24,321 nucleotides of DNA, taken from IMG/VR virus record IMGVR_UViG_3300019880_000009, positions 1 through 24,321 of that record. One strand, given 5' to 3'. A program made the position numbers and the translations under genes. Under the pieces are notes generated by a model. That model did no database searches. It was not told where the DNA came from and saw nothing but the letters and a program-made list of their open reading frames with translations. Below, piece by piece: positions 1 to 8,863 of this stretch. The stretch comes from a virus. Each line of letters starts with the position of its first letter. Positions within the stretch are counted from its first letter, which is position 1.

Positions 1-1415
1 AGCGCGCGAAGGCCCACCAGGGCCCGCACGGGAGAGTCAGGGTTGATCTGCTGCATCATCGAGGAATAGGCCTGATCGGACCCGGCGGCGAGTGCAAGGC
101 CGGTGTACAGGCTCATCGCCTCTTCGGGCTTCATTTTCTCCATGCCGCTCACGAGCATCGAGGTTTCATCCTTGGACAGAAGCGGAGTTGCTATGCCGAC
201 CCTTTGGCTGACGAGTCCTTGGGTGTTGGCGCGGGTGCGGATTTCCTGCGTGAAAGCGTTCTGATCCTGGAAATTGAGCGGATGCCAGCCCAGGCCATTC
301 TCCACGGCAAAGCCGGCCGGGTCTTTCACTCGCGTTTCTATCGACGCCCTCGCCGCCTGATCCATCACATCCTGCCGTTGCAGCTGTTCGGCGGCTCCGA
401 ACCCGCCCTGCGTCACGGCGTACCCTTTGCGAGAGGCGGCGATCTGCTCGGGTGTCATCTGGTTGAACTGGCGGATCTGCGAGCCCATCTGCTGATCGCG
501 CTGGAGGTTCAGCCAGATCCGATCGACATCCTTCCGGTCTGGTGCCACTGCGGCGATCTCGTTGTAGTTCGGAGCGTTGGGCACGGGGAGCCCACGCTGA
601 TAGGCCGCGCTCGTGTCAGCGATCCGAGAGGACATCGCCCCCCAAGCCTCGGCCTGTCCCTGCCTGGCTTCTGTTTCGCGCCGGCGAATCTCGGCCTCCG
701 CTTCATTGCGTAGCGCCTCCCGATCCTTGAAATCGAGCGCGTTGACGGCCGGATTAGTGCTCTTTTCGTTATTCAGTTCGGTAAGCGCTTCGGTCGGGTC
801 AGATCGGATCATGCCGCGCACGGCCGCATCGGCAAGGGTGGCGTGCGCTGTGATTTCGTGGGCCTGCTTCAATTCCGAAGACAAACCCGACTCGCTGATC
901 GCCTTGTGTTGCTCGCCATAGAGGGTCGGGAAATCCCCGGGGCGGAATTCAGCGGCCGTTCTCGCCGCATCCAATCCGGTGCTGAGCTTCGCGTTCTTAT
1001 CCTGGACCTGGGCATGGCCCTCGAAGGTCACAGCGTCCTGGTACAGGCCCAGACGCACTTCGTTCAACTGGCTCTTGAGATAATTTCTCGCCTTCTGGGT
1101 CTGCGCGCGCTTCAATCGATCGGCCGTGTCCTCATCGAATTGCTTCAACAGATCGGGCGTGAAATTGGGCGCGCCGGGCTGAGCGGCATCGCGCTGTGCG
1201 ACGAATTGCTCAGCCCAGTGCTTTCGAGCCTGCTGCAGCTCATCGTTCGCCGCGACCGCGGCCTGTTCATCCTGAATCCGGGTGAGGCTCCCGCCAAGAT
1301 CGGACAGACCGGCAGCGAATCCTTCTGGCCCGCGGATATTCCAATCACTCGGACCCGGCCCAAGATCGGACCCGCCGAGCCGGGTTTGTTGTTCGTAGAG
1401 TGGAATCTCAGGCAC
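1..1415 (-). CDS. Large internal virion (core) protein, C-terminus cut by window edge
   Basis: 471 codons are visible and the frame is still open at position 1, so the C-terminus lies outside the window. I chose the GTG at 1415 because AAGGAA lies 5 nt upstream and the protein then starts V/M-PEIPLYEQQTRLGG, the kind of N-terminus seen on large podophage internal virion proteins. The sequence is helix-rich, full of Q, A, E and R, with no signal peptide or membrane segment. Its place, last after the tail tubular genes and a gp14-like protein, corresponds to T7 gp15/gp16, the ejection proteins that form the internal core and the DNA-translocation channel. No lytic transglycosylase motif is seen in the visible part. 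The role is inferred from position and composition; no catalytic residue supports it. Confidence 0.7.
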   Translation of the reverse strand, partial: MPEIPLYEQQTRLGGSDLGPGPSDWNIRGPEGFAAGLSDLGGSLTRIQDEQAAVAANDELQQARKHWAEQFVAQRDAAQPGAPNFTPDLLKQFDEDTADRLKRAQTQKARNYLKSQLNEVRLGLYQDAVTFEGHAQVQDKNAKLSTGLDAARTAAEFRPGDFPTLYGEQHKAISESGLSSELKQAHEITAHATLADAAVRGMIRSDPTEALTELNNEKSTNPAVNALDFKDREALRNEAEAEIRRRETEARQGQAEAWGAMSSRIADTSAAYQRGLPVPNAPNYNEIAAVAPDRKDVDRIWLNLQRDQQMGSQIRQFNQMTPEQIAASRKGYAVTQGGFGAAEQLQRQDVMDQAARASIETRVKDPAGFAVENGLGWHPLNFQDQNAFTQEIRTRANTQGLVSQRVGIATPLLSKDETSMLVSGMEKMKPEEAMSLYTGLALAAGSDQAYSSMMQQINPDSPVRALVGLRA

Positions 1416-1424
1416 ACGCTTTCC

Positions 1425-1853
1425 TTAAGTTTTCGCGCTGGCGCGGGCGCTGGCGAAAGATCCGACCGCAGAGAGCAACTGACCACCCGCGAGCAACTGA
1501 CTGCCCCTCTGTGTCGCATCGCCTTCGGCGAGCAATCCTCTTGATCGCATCACCGACCTATAGCGAATGTTCAGCGCATCGATCTCGGCGGCCGCAGCCG
1601 ATCCCTTCATGTAAAGGGCGGTCGTGCCCCCATATCCGCCGCCAGCTTGAGCAGCAGCGGCGGCCTGCTTGCCGAGCAGGAGCGTCGCCTCGCGGCGCTG
1701 AGTCGCCTCATCGGCATAGCCTTGAGAGAGAGTTGTTGCCGCCTGATCGCGCAATAAACCGGCATTCTCAGCGCCCCCTTGCGCGGTACCCACGGCGCCG
1801 ATCGCTCCGGCGCCGGCTGATAAATAGGGAGCAAGAAGTGCAAACCAAGCCAT
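1425..1853 (-). CDS. Internal virion protein, T7 gp14-like
   Basis: 142 residues. The N-terminus is hydrophobic and small-residue rich (MAWFALLAPYLSAGAGAIGAVG), followed by an Ala/Gln/Arg-rich helical region and the string DALNIRYRS (about residues 90-98). This layout, a glycine/alanine hydrophobic lead, a long amphipathic helix and an 'ALNIRY' segment, is typical of the gp14-type ejection proteins of podophages, which insert in the outer membrane of the host during infection. T7 gp14 is about 196 residues, so this one is short. It starts 1 nt after the stop of the gp13-like gene and is followed 9 nt later by the large internal virion protein. The stop is TAA, one of about seven UAA-terminated genes in the leftward block. 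Confidence 0.6.
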   Translation of the reverse strand: MAWFALLAPYLSAGAGAIGAVGTAQGGAENAGLLRDQAATTLSQGYADEATQRREATLLLGKQAAAAAQAGGGYGGTTALYMKGSAAAAEIDALNIRYRSVMRSRGLLAEGDATQRGSQLLAGGQLLSAVGSFASARASAKT

Positions 1854-1854
1854 G

Positions 1855-2268
1855 TCATTGCCTCACGTAGAAGTCGTGATCTTCGCCCGAGAAGCCCATG
1901 CCAGGGAGTTTTTGGCACCATTGAAACCCCAGCATCAGAAGGAGCCTGCAGCCGGGCTCGAACCCGCACACCGAAGTGGCTATCACGGGCGAGCGGGCAA
2001 TGCTGATAAGACGCTGTGCGCCACGGTAGATCGCCAGCATGTGGGGGCCAGAGTGGCGCGAGAGAAAGCACCACAGGTGCGAGACATGGGGCAGTTCCAA
2101 GAGCCCTGCACAACACAACACCCGGCCCTGCTCGTCCTTCATGGTGGCGGCAGGCCCGCCGCTGTGGAGAATCTCCAGATAGGGCATATCCACTAAAGCC
2201 GCATCGCTCTGGGCGGACTGTAGCTCGATCTGTCGCGCGTGCTCAGGCTTAAAGCGTTCAACGATCAT
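1855..2268 (-). CDS. gp13-like / GNAT-fold small virion-assembly protein
   Basis: 137 residues from ATG 2268 (MIVERFKPEHARQIELQ). This start overlaps the tail tubular B stop by 11 bp and has a GAGG 10 nt upstream. A longer version from TTG 2298 is possible but runs further into the upstream gene. The content and size resemble the short acetyltransferase-like proteins found between tail tubular protein B and gp14 in T7-like phages (gp13, DUF2833 as I recall). Features are LEILHSGGPAATMKDEQGRVLCCAGL, then a helix HMLAIYRGAQRL, then a C-terminal aromatic and glycine segment (GFQWCQKLPGMGFSGEDHDFYVRQ). It has six cysteines. Family assignment rests on position plus general fold pattern; enzymatic activity is not implied. 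Confidence 0.6.
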   Translation of the reverse strand: MIVERFKPEHARQIELQSAQSDAALVDMPYLEILHSGGPAATMKDEQGRVLCCAGLLELPHVSHLWCFLSRHSGPHMLAIYRGAQRLISIARSPVIATSVCGFEPGCRLLLMLGFQWCQKLPGMGFSGEDHDFYVRQ

Positions 2269-4657
2269 TGACGTGAAGCCTCGGGAAAATGGCCGCAATG
2301 GTCATCGGGAGCGGCGTGTCGGCCAGCACCTCAACTCTCTTTTCGAGCTCCCAGTCCCCGGGGAACACCACGTCGATGATTCCGGTGAGGATCGGCGGGG
2401 CGAGATTCATCGGATCATCGGGCACGCGGAAGTCAATCTCATCGAGCGTGCTGGGCTCACTCAGATCCTCCTCGGGCTTGCCGATCTTGCCGCCCAAGGT
2501 ATCGATGAAGCGCACCGCGGCCCGATAGATTCTCGCGGGCTTGCCCTGGCTGGTGCCAGCAGCGTTCGCGGCAGCTTCCAGATCGGCGGTGACCATGCGC
2601 GCCGGGCAAGCAAGTCCGACCTGCACCACGCTCGCAGCCCCATCGAGTGTGATCGCGCCGCCCGAGACGGTGCGATTCGGGTGCGTGGCGCCATCGGCGA
2701 GAATCTGCACGACTTGCCCTTCGAGGTGCGAGAGCCCGCTGATCACGGTGGCCGGCGCCCCATCGTAGGTCACGCCCGCGTCCACGTAGAAGGCATCGAC
2801 CTGATCATCGCCCGCCGAACCGTCATTGTCCGCGCCTTCCCAGGGCCGGGCCATGTATTCGACGTAGCGCTTGCTCGCTCCGTTGATCGTGCGCCGAACG
2901 ATCAGCCAGAGTTCATCGCCTTGACCGTCGGGCGCTGGGATGCAGGAGACCGATTCCACGATTCCGCTGCCTCCGATCGGCTCGCGGTGCCAGCCCGACA
3001 CGTCCTGATCAGCATCATAGGTAAACCCGCGCAGTGCCCCGCTCGTCAGCACGCACCAGATGATCGAATAGGGCTCGGCCTGGTAGGCCATCGCGATGAT
3101 GCCCGAACGCGTGAGGCGCTCGGCAAGGACTGCCAGATCGGTGGAGGCGAAATTATCGCGCGCCAGATCGTAGGCCATCGAGAGGAGCTTTCTACCGGCG
3201 CGCTGGACGTACACCAGGTTCGAGCCGATCGCCACGGGCTGCACGGCGCGGGTCCGATGCTTGCTTTGGCGCACGGTCTTGAAGTTCGAGGGTCCGAGCG
3301 GATCGGTGGTGGTGATCTCCGTCCCGATGAACTCCCCGCCAGGCGTGCCGATGATCAATCTCACGTCCCCGCTCATCCACAGGATGTCGTTCACGTCCTC
3401 GGCCTGCAGTTGCCACCAGATCGCATTGTCGAACCCAGTGAGCCCGAAGAAATCGCCGGCCATGTTCTCGAAGTCGTTTGGGACAGAGCCCCAAATGCGC
3501 TGCCTTCCACCCCACCACAGTCGATCTCCGAAGAAGGTCACGGTCGCTGGGTATTCGATCGTTGCCGACCAAGCCCCGAGTTGCCAACGGCTCGTGAGAT
3601 AGGTGACGGTGACCACGTGAAACGGGAATTGCACCAAGCCGTTGATCGGATCGTTGACCACGCTCGCGGTGACAGAGGTCGAGGAGCTGAAGGCCGTGAT
3701 CCGAGCGATGCCATAACCGGAGTCCTGGAATTGCCAGTTCACGCCCGTCAAGCCATCGTAAGCCGTGCCGTGCTCATGCACCGGGGGAGCGGTGCCCGAA
3801 GTCGCGTTGTTCGTGGCCTTGTAGGTGACGCCGTTGAACTTGGCCAGGTCATTGGCGACATAAGCCTTGTTGGTCTCCCAGGGCTTGACGACGATGTTCT
3901 CGACCTCAAGCCGAACCAATCGACCGACATCGGTTGCGGCAAAGAGCGCGGCTGAAGCGGTGAGCGTGACTGAGCCGGTCTGAGCCGAGGCGTAGATCGT
4001 GATCGGGCCGCTGTTGAGTTCGAGGAACGGCCCTTGGTTGGGCTGATAGGTGGAAAATTGCCAGTTCGTGTTCCCGAAGCGCGTGAGCTTCCGGGGGGCG
4101 TAGGTGCGCTTCTGATTGGCGATATAGAGCACATCGCCCGATTGCACGATGTTGAGGGCAAACGTCCCATCGGTATTGCTCAGGTCCGCCACCGCGTAGG
4201 GGGAAGGCACCTCGTAGATCACACCGGTCAGCGGATACCAATAAGTCACGTTCGGCGGGGCGTTGCCGGTGGTGGCCAAAATACAGTAGTAGTTCACGCC
4301 AGCCTGCACGACCAGATCACCGAGCACGTAGGCTGTAGCGCCCGAATAGGCGGCAACTCCTGAGACGATGACCTGGCCGTGATTGGTGTAGAAGCGCACG
4401 TACAGATCGCCGAACTCAACCTGCCATGCTTGGGTCGCCGAATACTCGAAGCGCACGAGCCAGGTGCGATTCGCGTTCGCCTTCACCTCCGTCACGTAAT
4501 GCGTCCCGCCACGCCGGCGGATGGGCCCTTGAATGAGGGGCAGGAAGTTCTCGAGCAGCTTGCAGGCGTTGGCGTATTTGGCCAGATCCGACCGACCCGA
4601 CATGCTCGGGGAGAATTCCCCGGCATTGAGATGCGTGATAGCTGGGGAGGCTTTCAT
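2258..4657 (-). CDS. Tail tubular protein B-like (tail nozzle)
   Basis: 799 residues from ATG 4657, which forms an ATGA overlap with the upstream tail tubular A gene; the start could be read further upstream, but only into that gene. The N-terminus (about residues 5-55, THLNAGEFSPSMSGRSDLAKYANACKLLENF followed by LIQGPIRRRGGTHYV) is the hallmark of podophage tail-nozzle proteins: an 'N-AGE-SP...R-DL-KY...C..LEN' stretch, then a G-P-RRR-GT-YV motif. T7 gp12 is 794 residues, nearly the same length. The protein forms the distal tail tube through which DNA leaves. The remainder is beta-rich with many aromatic residues, as expected. The gene pair A then B, in this order and coupled, matches T7 gp11-gp12. 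Confidence 0.88.
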   Translation of the reverse strand: MKASPAITHLNAGEFSPSMSGRSDLAKYANACKLLENFLPLIQGPIRRRGGTHYVTEVKANANRTWLVRFEYSATQAWQVEFGDLYVRFYTNHGQVIVSGVAAYSGATAYVLGDLVVQAGVNYYCILATTGNAPPNVTYWYPLTGVIYEVPSPYAVADLSNTDGTFALNIVQSGDVLYIANQKRTYAPRKLTRFGNTNWQFSTYQPNQGPFLELNSGPITIYASAQTGSVTLTASAALFAATDVGRLVRLEVENIVVKPWETNKAYVANDLAKFNGVTYKATNNATSGTAPPVHEHGTAYDGLTGVNWQFQDSGYGIARITAFSSSTSVTASVVNDPINGLVQFPFHVVTVTYLTSRWQLGAWSATIEYPATVTFFGDRLWWGGRQRIWGSVPNDFENMAGDFFGLTGFDNAIWWQLQAEDVNDILWMSGDVRLIIGTPGGEFIGTEITTTDPLGPSNFKTVRQSKHRTRAVQPVAIGSNLVYVQRAGRKLLSMAYDLARDNFASTDLAVLAERLTRSGIIAMAYQAEPYSIIWCVLTSGALRGFTYDADQDVSGWHREPIGGSGIVESVSCIPAPDGQGDELWLIVRRTINGASKRYVEYMARPWEGADNDGSAGDDQVDAFYVDAGVTYDGAPATVISGLSHLEGQVVQILADGATHPNRTVSGGAITLDGAASVVQVGLACPARMVTADLEAAANAAGTSQGKPARIYRAAVRFIDTLGGKIGKPEEDLSEPSTLDEIDFRVPDDPMNLAPPILTGIIDVVFPGDWELEKRVEVLADTPLPMTIAAIFPRLHVNDR

Positions 4658-5259
4658 TGGGCGCGCGCGGTGACCCACTCGGAATCGGCGCTGGATTCCG
4701 CAGCCACTTCAAGCGCGTTGGCGCGCGTCGCCTCGCGGATTGATGTCCGGTAGTCCTGCGCTAGATCAGCCCGCTTGGTGGTCGATTCCGTGATGCGCTC
4801 CACGGACTCAAGGGCGAGGCGAGCGGCGAAGGATTCCACGAAACACGAATCGAAGAGCGAAGCGTCCGTGATGTCGGCGATGTAGCGGATCGGCAGGGGC
4901 GCGCCGATGTTGGTGAGGATCTTGCCGCCCTCCACCGAGTAAAGCGCGGTCGAACTCGCCCTAAAATCGGTGAGGTCGGCCATGTTGGTGAGCGCCCCGC
5001 CTTCGATGAGGCGCAGGAAATCGTTGGGCAGCTGGTATTGAAAGCTGTAATCCGAATCGGGCGCGGCGGCGAGTGCAGCAAGGCTCGCGCGCTTGATGGA
5101 AAAGCGCCAGCGATGGCGCCGGAGCTCGGCTCGACGCACTGGCTCGAAGGCGACGTTCATCACCCGAGCTTTTTCCTTGTTTTCGCTCAAGGACGTGATC
5201 GTCCCAGCTCCGAGCTTGTGAAGGGCGCGGTTGCAGATCGCTACGTCAGATGTGCTCAT
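4654..5259 (-). CDS. Tail tubular protein A-like (head-tail adaptor)
   Basis: 201 residues, close to T7 gp11 (196). The N-terminus, STSDVAICNRALHKLGAGTITSL followed by RRAELRRHRWRFSIKRASLA (about residues 40-60) and QYQLPNDFLRLIEGG (about 74-88), is the standard signature of the gp11 family: 'ICN.AL..LG...I.SL', an arginine-rich 'R...LR.H.W.FA..R' helix and a 'Y.LP.D.LR' strand. It joins the portal to the tail nozzle. The ATG at 5259 has AGGG 8 nt upstream. Its stop overlaps the nozzle gene start by 4 bp, implying coupled translation of two subunits of one structure. Confidence 0.9.
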   Translation of the reverse strand: MSTSDVAICNRALHKLGAGTITSLSENKEKARVMNVAFEPVRRAELRRHRWRFSIKRASLAALAAAPDSDYSFQYQLPNDFLRLIEGGALTNMADLTDFRASSTALYSVEGGKILTNIGAPLPIRYIADITDASLFDSCFVESFAARLALESVERITESTTKRADLAQDYRTSIREATRANALEVAAESSADSEWVTARAQ

Positions 5260-5283
5260 GGGCGCGCCCTTTGCAGCTTGGCG

Positions 5284-6381
5284 TTAGAACAATGGGAAAA
5301 GTTCCGTCCTGAAGAAATCGACACCCACCCAGTCCGTCGCCGTGGCGAGCTGCACCTGGCCGGCGATGTCCTGGGCGAGCGCCGTGTCCTTCGCAAGATG
5401 TTGAGTAGCGCCCGCAGCGACGCCCGTGCCCGTGAGGCCATTGGCGGCGGTGGTCTGCACGTTCGATGCTCCGCTGTTGTAAATCTCGCGCACCGTGCTG
5501 GTGCTCTGGTTCGCGGTGGCCGAGGTGCTCAAGGTCTGAGTGCCACCAAACTTGGTCGTGAAGGTCTTGGCGCCAGCGCTGTTATTGTTCTGGTACAGCG
5601 CGGTGATCTTCACCGAGCCGCGTGGGCCCATGGCGTTTGCAGGCACGGGCGAGGTGAACATCGAAAGCAATGCGGCCGTGGTCTGCGTGAAAGCACCCGG
5701 GCCCGTGCATACGAAAGGCACGAGAGTCGGAGGGACACTCGGGGAGCCCGAGGTGTAGGTGTTGTTGTAGAACTGGATGAGCGTCGTGCTCGACATCTGG
5801 CCCAGATACTGACCAGCCAGAGAGCCTGCAAAGAGCGCTCCGGCGGGCAGGTACAGGTAGCAATTGGCGAATGCATTATCGAAGGGGACAGAGAAGCCCG
5901 AGGTGTTCGCGGTGGCAGGTGGAGAGCCACTCAGCCAGATCGTGTTGTTGGCGAAGGGGCCAAGGCCAGAGAGTGTTCCAGTGAGTGTGACGGTGGCGAC
6001 CGTGGTGCTGCTCTGCGCGGTGATGACCGCGTACTTGTAGGTCGTGTCCAGGATCGTGAGCACGCGGCCGACATCGGCGGCGGTGCCCAGCAGTGTCGCG
6101 GCGCTCATCGTCATAGTCACGCCAGCACCGCTGGTAGCACTGAAGCTCGCCGTGGCCGCGCCGCTCGGCGCCTGGCCGATGACCATCACGCCGTTGTTGG
6201 CCATGAAGCCCGAAGGCGGCAAATACAGTGGGATCGCGCCCTGATCGATCGTTCGAGGAAGGATGCCGGTGGTGCTTCCATCCGGCTTCACGAGCCCTAC
6301 GGCGTTGTCATCGGCCCAGGCGATCGGGTAAGTGCGCTGCCCGGATGGATTGTTGACGGTGTCTCTGACGACTCCAACCAT
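5284..6381 (-). CDS. Putative virion surface/structural protein, Ser/Thr/Ala-rich
   Basis: 365 residues; the ATG at 6381 is preceded by GGAG at 7 nt. I do not recognise a named family. The first 60 residues (MVGVVRDTVNNPSGQRTYPIAW, then GILPRTIDQGAIPLYLPPSGFMANNGVMVIG) look like a capping or attachment domain. The rest is low in charge and very rich in S, T, A, G and N, beta-rich, with a jelly-roll-like composition (SSTTLIQFYNNTYTSGSP, KITALYQNNNSAGAKTFTTKFGGTQTLSTSA). The last residues are FFRTELFPLF. Such composition and the neighbourhood, between capsid-associated genes and tail tubular A, suit a head fibre, decoration or receptor-contacting protein. The function is inferred from composition only. 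The stop is TAA. A 66-bp gap separates it from the acidic protein gene upstream. Confidence 0.55.
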   Translation of the reverse strand: MVGVVRDTVNNPSGQRTYPIAWADDNAVGLVKPDGSTTGILPRTIDQGAIPLYLPPSGFMANNGVMVIGQAPSGAATASFSATSGAGVTMTMSAATLLGTAADVGRVLTILDTTYKYAVITAQSSTTVATVTLTGTLSGLGPFANNTIWLSGSPPATANTSGFSVPFDNAFANCYLYLPAGALFAGSLAGQYLGQMSSTTLIQFYNNTYTSGSPSVPPTLVPFVCTGPGAFTQTTAALLSMFTSPVPANAMGPRGSVKITALYQNNNSAGAKTFTTKFGGTQTLSTSATANQSTSTVREIYNSGASNVQTTAANGLTGTGVAAGATQHLAKDTALAQDIAGQVQLATATDWVGVDFFRTELFPLF

Positions 6382-6447
6382 TTCAGTTCTCCAGCGAGCT
6401 TGGAACGCAGGTTTGCCGAGCGAGGCTGGCGAATCCGAGCGGCACTA

Positions 6448-7062
6448 TCAACGGCGCATGCGCCGGCGCGTGCGGATCAACCAATAGTCTGTGCCCGGCA
6501 CAAAGAGCGGCGCGTCCTCGAGAAGGCCTGTTTCGAACCATCCGCCCTGATCCTCTTCGAATGCCAAGCGCTCGCGTTCCCCGTCCTCGTGATCGTCGAG
6601 ATCCTGAAAGGCCGGCAGATATTCGATGCTCGGCGCCAGCGCCTCATCGATCGTGCCGAACCAGAAGGACTCGGCTGTCTCCTCCTCCTCTTCGGCTTCG
6701 AGGGTGAACGTGATGGTGAGATCGGCGATGTAGAGCGCGTCGTCCGGGTAGGCAAAGAACGCGTTGTCGGGCTCTTCCTCGGCCTCTTCGGCATCGGCCA
6801 GGGTGCCTGGGACGGTGAGCTCATCATCGGGCTGGAAACTGACCGTGTAGCTAAGCTCGATCTCATCGCCTGGCTCGATCTCCTCGATCTCAGCCAGCAC
6901 GAAGGCGATGACATCCTGCGCGATCGCTTCAAGCGCGATCGGATCGGTGTGGAAGGATTCTTCAGTCTCCTCGTTGAGCAGCGCCTCGAGCGCTTCAGCG
7001 AACTCACCGACGATGAGATCATCTGGAGGTGTGCCGCCGAGGAGGGCCAGCAACAGGGACAT
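6448..7062 (-). CDS. Strongly acidic hypothetical protein
   Basis: 204 residues and very acidic in the middle (DAEEAEEEPDNAFF, TLEAEEEEETAESF), but the last eight residues are basic (RTRRRMRR). There are no cysteines, no membrane segment and no signal peptide. Two short beta-like repeats are seen: IELSYTVSFQPDDELTV and LYIADLTITFTLEAEEEEE. The gene sits 3 nt after the stop of the upstream structural gene with no clear ribosome site, so translation is probably coupled. I do not recognise the family. The acidic body and basic tail would fit a virion-associated or DNA-mimicking protein, but this is speculation. Confidence 0.55.
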   Translation of the reverse strand: MSLLLALLGGTPPDDLIVGEFAEALEALLNEETEESFHTDPIALEAIAQDVIAFVLAEIEEIEPGDEIELSYTVSFQPDDELTVPGTLADAEEAEEEPDNAFFAYPDDALYIADLTITFTLEAEEEEETAESFWFGTIDEALAPSIEYLPAFQDLDDHEDGERERLAFEEDQGGWFETGLLEDAPLFVPGTDYWLIRTRRRMRR

Positions 7063-7065
7063 GGT

Positions 7066-8133
7066 TTAAGCTAGGCGCTGGACGTACTGCGCGGTGATGT
7101 TGAGCGCATTAGCTGCAGTTTGAGCAAACGTCCAGGCGCTGTTTGCCGTGCCCTGTTGAAGCGGAGGGTTGAAGTTCAGGATCAAGGGAGCATTGGGAAC
7201 AGCAGCTTGGTTGGGGTAATTGATGATCCACGGCGTTCCGCCCGCCGTCACATCACGGATCGTGATGGCGCTCGCTAGAGCTGCCGCCGTCGTAATGATC
7301 AGCATGATCAAGTCATTAAAGACGCTCGCCCCGCCTGCGGTGATGAAAGTCGTTTCCGCTGTGGCCGCAGACGCCAGCGCCTGAGTCTTGATCAACGTGC
7401 GATAGGCGTGGAGGGTGACGATGAGGCGCCCGCCCAGGTCCGCGGCAAGGTTGACCAACTGACCATTGGTAACGGCGGTCGGGTTCGCATTCTGAGCGCG
7501 GGCCCCATCGGCAAGCGCCCCTGCGGGCACCGCAGCGCCCGTGGCGCCATCGAAAATCGCCGCCGAGCCTGCGTTGCCGACGATCCCGACCTTCTGGATG
7601 CCAGCCGACGCTGCAACTGCAACCGTCGTACCGATGAAAGCAGAGGAATTGACACTCTCAGCGACCACTGCACCAGGGGTCGTGCCGAAGTTCGTCGGGG
7701 TGCCCAGCGCCGTGCCCGCGACGCTGATCAGATCCGTGCGCGCGTTGCCGGTCGCTGAGGTTGAGCCGAAGACACTCGCACCCTGAGAAGCGATGACGCT
7801 GGCGACCACCGAACCGGAGGTGTACGCCGAGACTCGGACCCGGAAGCCAAAGCACCCGGCCACATCGCAGGTCCACTGCCCGTTTGCCGTGGTGGTCGTG
7901 ACGCCGGCGCCCCCGCCAAAGGGGATCGCCACCACCGCGAACCAGTTCACATTGTCAACCGTGGCCTCGAAAGCGGCCGTGAGGGAGCCGATCGAAGTCA
8001 ACTGGACTGAGGCGGTGGCCTGGCCGCGCAACTGCAGGGTGCTGGCAGCATTCAAGGCGCCCAGGTTCACACCCTGGGCGACCACATCGGTCAGGAATGC
8101 ATTGCCGTTGACGTCGACGAGTTGCGTGGCCAT
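7066..8133 (-). CDS. Phage structural protein, Ala/Thr/Val-rich
   Basis: 355 residues from ATG 8133, 1 nt after the upstream stop. Composition is A, T, V, G and N with few charges. The N-terminal part (MATQLVDVNGNAFLTDVVAQGVNLGALNAASTLQLRG, then AAFEATVDNVNWFAVVAI) resembles carbohydrate-binding-like or Ig-like modules of phage decoration proteins, where a 'G..T..FEGT.DG..W..V' strand pattern is common. The C-terminus (LILNFNPPLQQGTANSAWTFA) is the type of strand found at the end of many small virion proteins. It is probably displayed on the head or tail. The exact role is unknown. The stop is TAA. Confidence 0.6.
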   Translation of the reverse strand: MATQLVDVNGNAFLTDVVAQGVNLGALNAASTLQLRGQATASVQLTSIGSLTAAFEATVDNVNWFAVVAIPFGGGAGVTTTTANGQWTCDVAGCFGFRVRVSAYTSGSVVASVIASQGASVFGSTSATGNARTDLISVAGTALGTPTNFGTTPGAVVAESVNSSAFIGTTVAVAASAGIQKVGIVGNAGSAAIFDGATGAAVPAGALADGARAQNANPTAVTNGQLVNLAADLGGRLIVTLHAYRTLIKTQALASAATAETTFITAGGASVFNDLIMLIITTAAALASAITIRDVTAGGTPWIINYPNQAAVPNAPLILNFNPPLQQGTANSAWTFAQTAANALNITAQYVQRLA

Positions 8134-8134
8134 G

Positions 8135-8410
8135 TCAGTTCCAGACCCAGTTCATGTTGTACAACCCAAAGGCCTTGCCAACCAGGGCGCGGGCGTAGAC
8201 CGTGAAACCGGTGCCGGCAATGATGTCCCCGGCGCTCACCTGAAATTCTTCTTCCTTGGCGCTGTCGACCGGATTGTTCGCCGTGGCGGTGAGCGCGGGC
8301 CATGCCTCGACCAGACTGTTCGAGAGAATGCCGCCCTGGCCGGTGACGGCGATGGAGGCCTCCAGCGCACCGGCCCCAAAATCGATGATCGCCGTGCCCG
8401 AGGCGGACAC
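8135..8410 (-). CDS. Small conserved phage protein (ends NMNWVWN)
   Basis: 91 residues. The start is GTG 8410 with GAGGA 7 nt upstream; the ribosome site lies inside the last codons of the upstream gene. MSASGTAIIDFGAGALEASIAVTGQGGILSNSLVEAW, then VSAGDIIAGTGFTVYA and LYNMNWVWN, is a pattern I recognise as a widespread small phage protein of unknown function found among virion genes ('G.A..DFG......S..V.GQ..I...S..EAW ... AG....GTGF..YA ... Y.V.WVW'). Beta-rich, no membrane segment. Probably a minor virion or decoration protein. Confidence 0.7.
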   Translation of the reverse strand: MSASGTAIIDFGAGALEASIAVTGQGGILSNSLVEAWPALTATANNPVDSAKEEEFQVSAGDIIAGTGFTVYARALVGKAFGLYNMNWVWN

Positions 8411-8413
8411 CGA

Positions 8414-8860
8414 TCAATCCTCTTCGACGAGTGCCGCTACAGAGCAAGCCTGCCAGGTGATGCCCGAGGCGGCGCGGAGCGAAATCACTTCCCCATTGCG
8501 TGCCTCAAGCAACGTGCCCTTTGGAGGATTCCATACGATGGGCCCCCCCAGCGCGTTGAAGCCGATCGGGATCTGATTGGCATCGAGCGTGGGCTGAGCA
8601 GCGTAAGTGGTGGGCGCCGTGAATACAGCGTTCGGCTCCTCGGTGTGATCCGCCTTGCCCGGCGTGATGTTGCCGCCTGGGGTGGTGCCCGCGGCAGCAC
8701 GGCCGATGGTGAAGCCCTGGGCGGCACTCGTGGCGCCCCTACCGTGAGCGACGACCTGGAGCACGCGCAGGCGCCGGTTGGCCGCTGAAATGAGACTGAA
8801 GACATCGTTCCCAGCCGTGGGGGTGACGGCGAGCTGGGCGACGATATAGCGATTGCCCAT
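8414..8860 (-). CDS. Small phage structural protein
   Basis: 148 residues from ATG 8860, 3 nt after the stop of the coiled-coil gene. It begins MGNRYIVAQLAVTPTAGNDVFSLISAANRRLRVLQVVAHGRGATSAAQGFTIGRA when read with its gaps; this 'NRRLRVLQV...GRGATSAAQGF' layout and a late LRAASGITWQACSVAALVEED resemble small beta-sandwich proteins encoded among tailed-phage head genes. Few charges, no membrane segment. The function is unknown; a head decoration role is possible. Its last codons (GAA GAG GAT TGA) supply the ribosome site of the next gene. Confidence 0.6.
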   Translation of the reverse strand: MGNRYIVAQLAVTPTAGNDVFSLISAANRRLRVLQVVAHGRGATSAAQGFTIGRAAAGTTPGGNITPGKADHTEEPNAVFTAPTTYAAQPTLDANQIPIGFNALGGPIVWNPPKGTLLEARNGEVISLRAASGITWQACSVAALVEED

Positions 8861-8863
8861 GGC

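Noticed and set aside
204-1544. Plus-strand frames opposite the internal virion protein
   Set aside because: The minus strand has a continuous 471-codon frame with good ribosome site and protein-like composition; the plus frames are shadows.
2273-3955. 560-codon open frame on the plus strand
   Set aside because: Antisense shadow of the tail nozzle gene; composition is R, G, H, D-rich and nothing resembles a known family.
5038-7074. 678-codon open frame on the plus strand
   Set aside because: It runs antisense through tail tubular A, the Ser/Thr-rich structural gene and the acidic gene; the product is Arg/Gly/His/Ala-rich with no domain, typical of a high-GC shadow frame.
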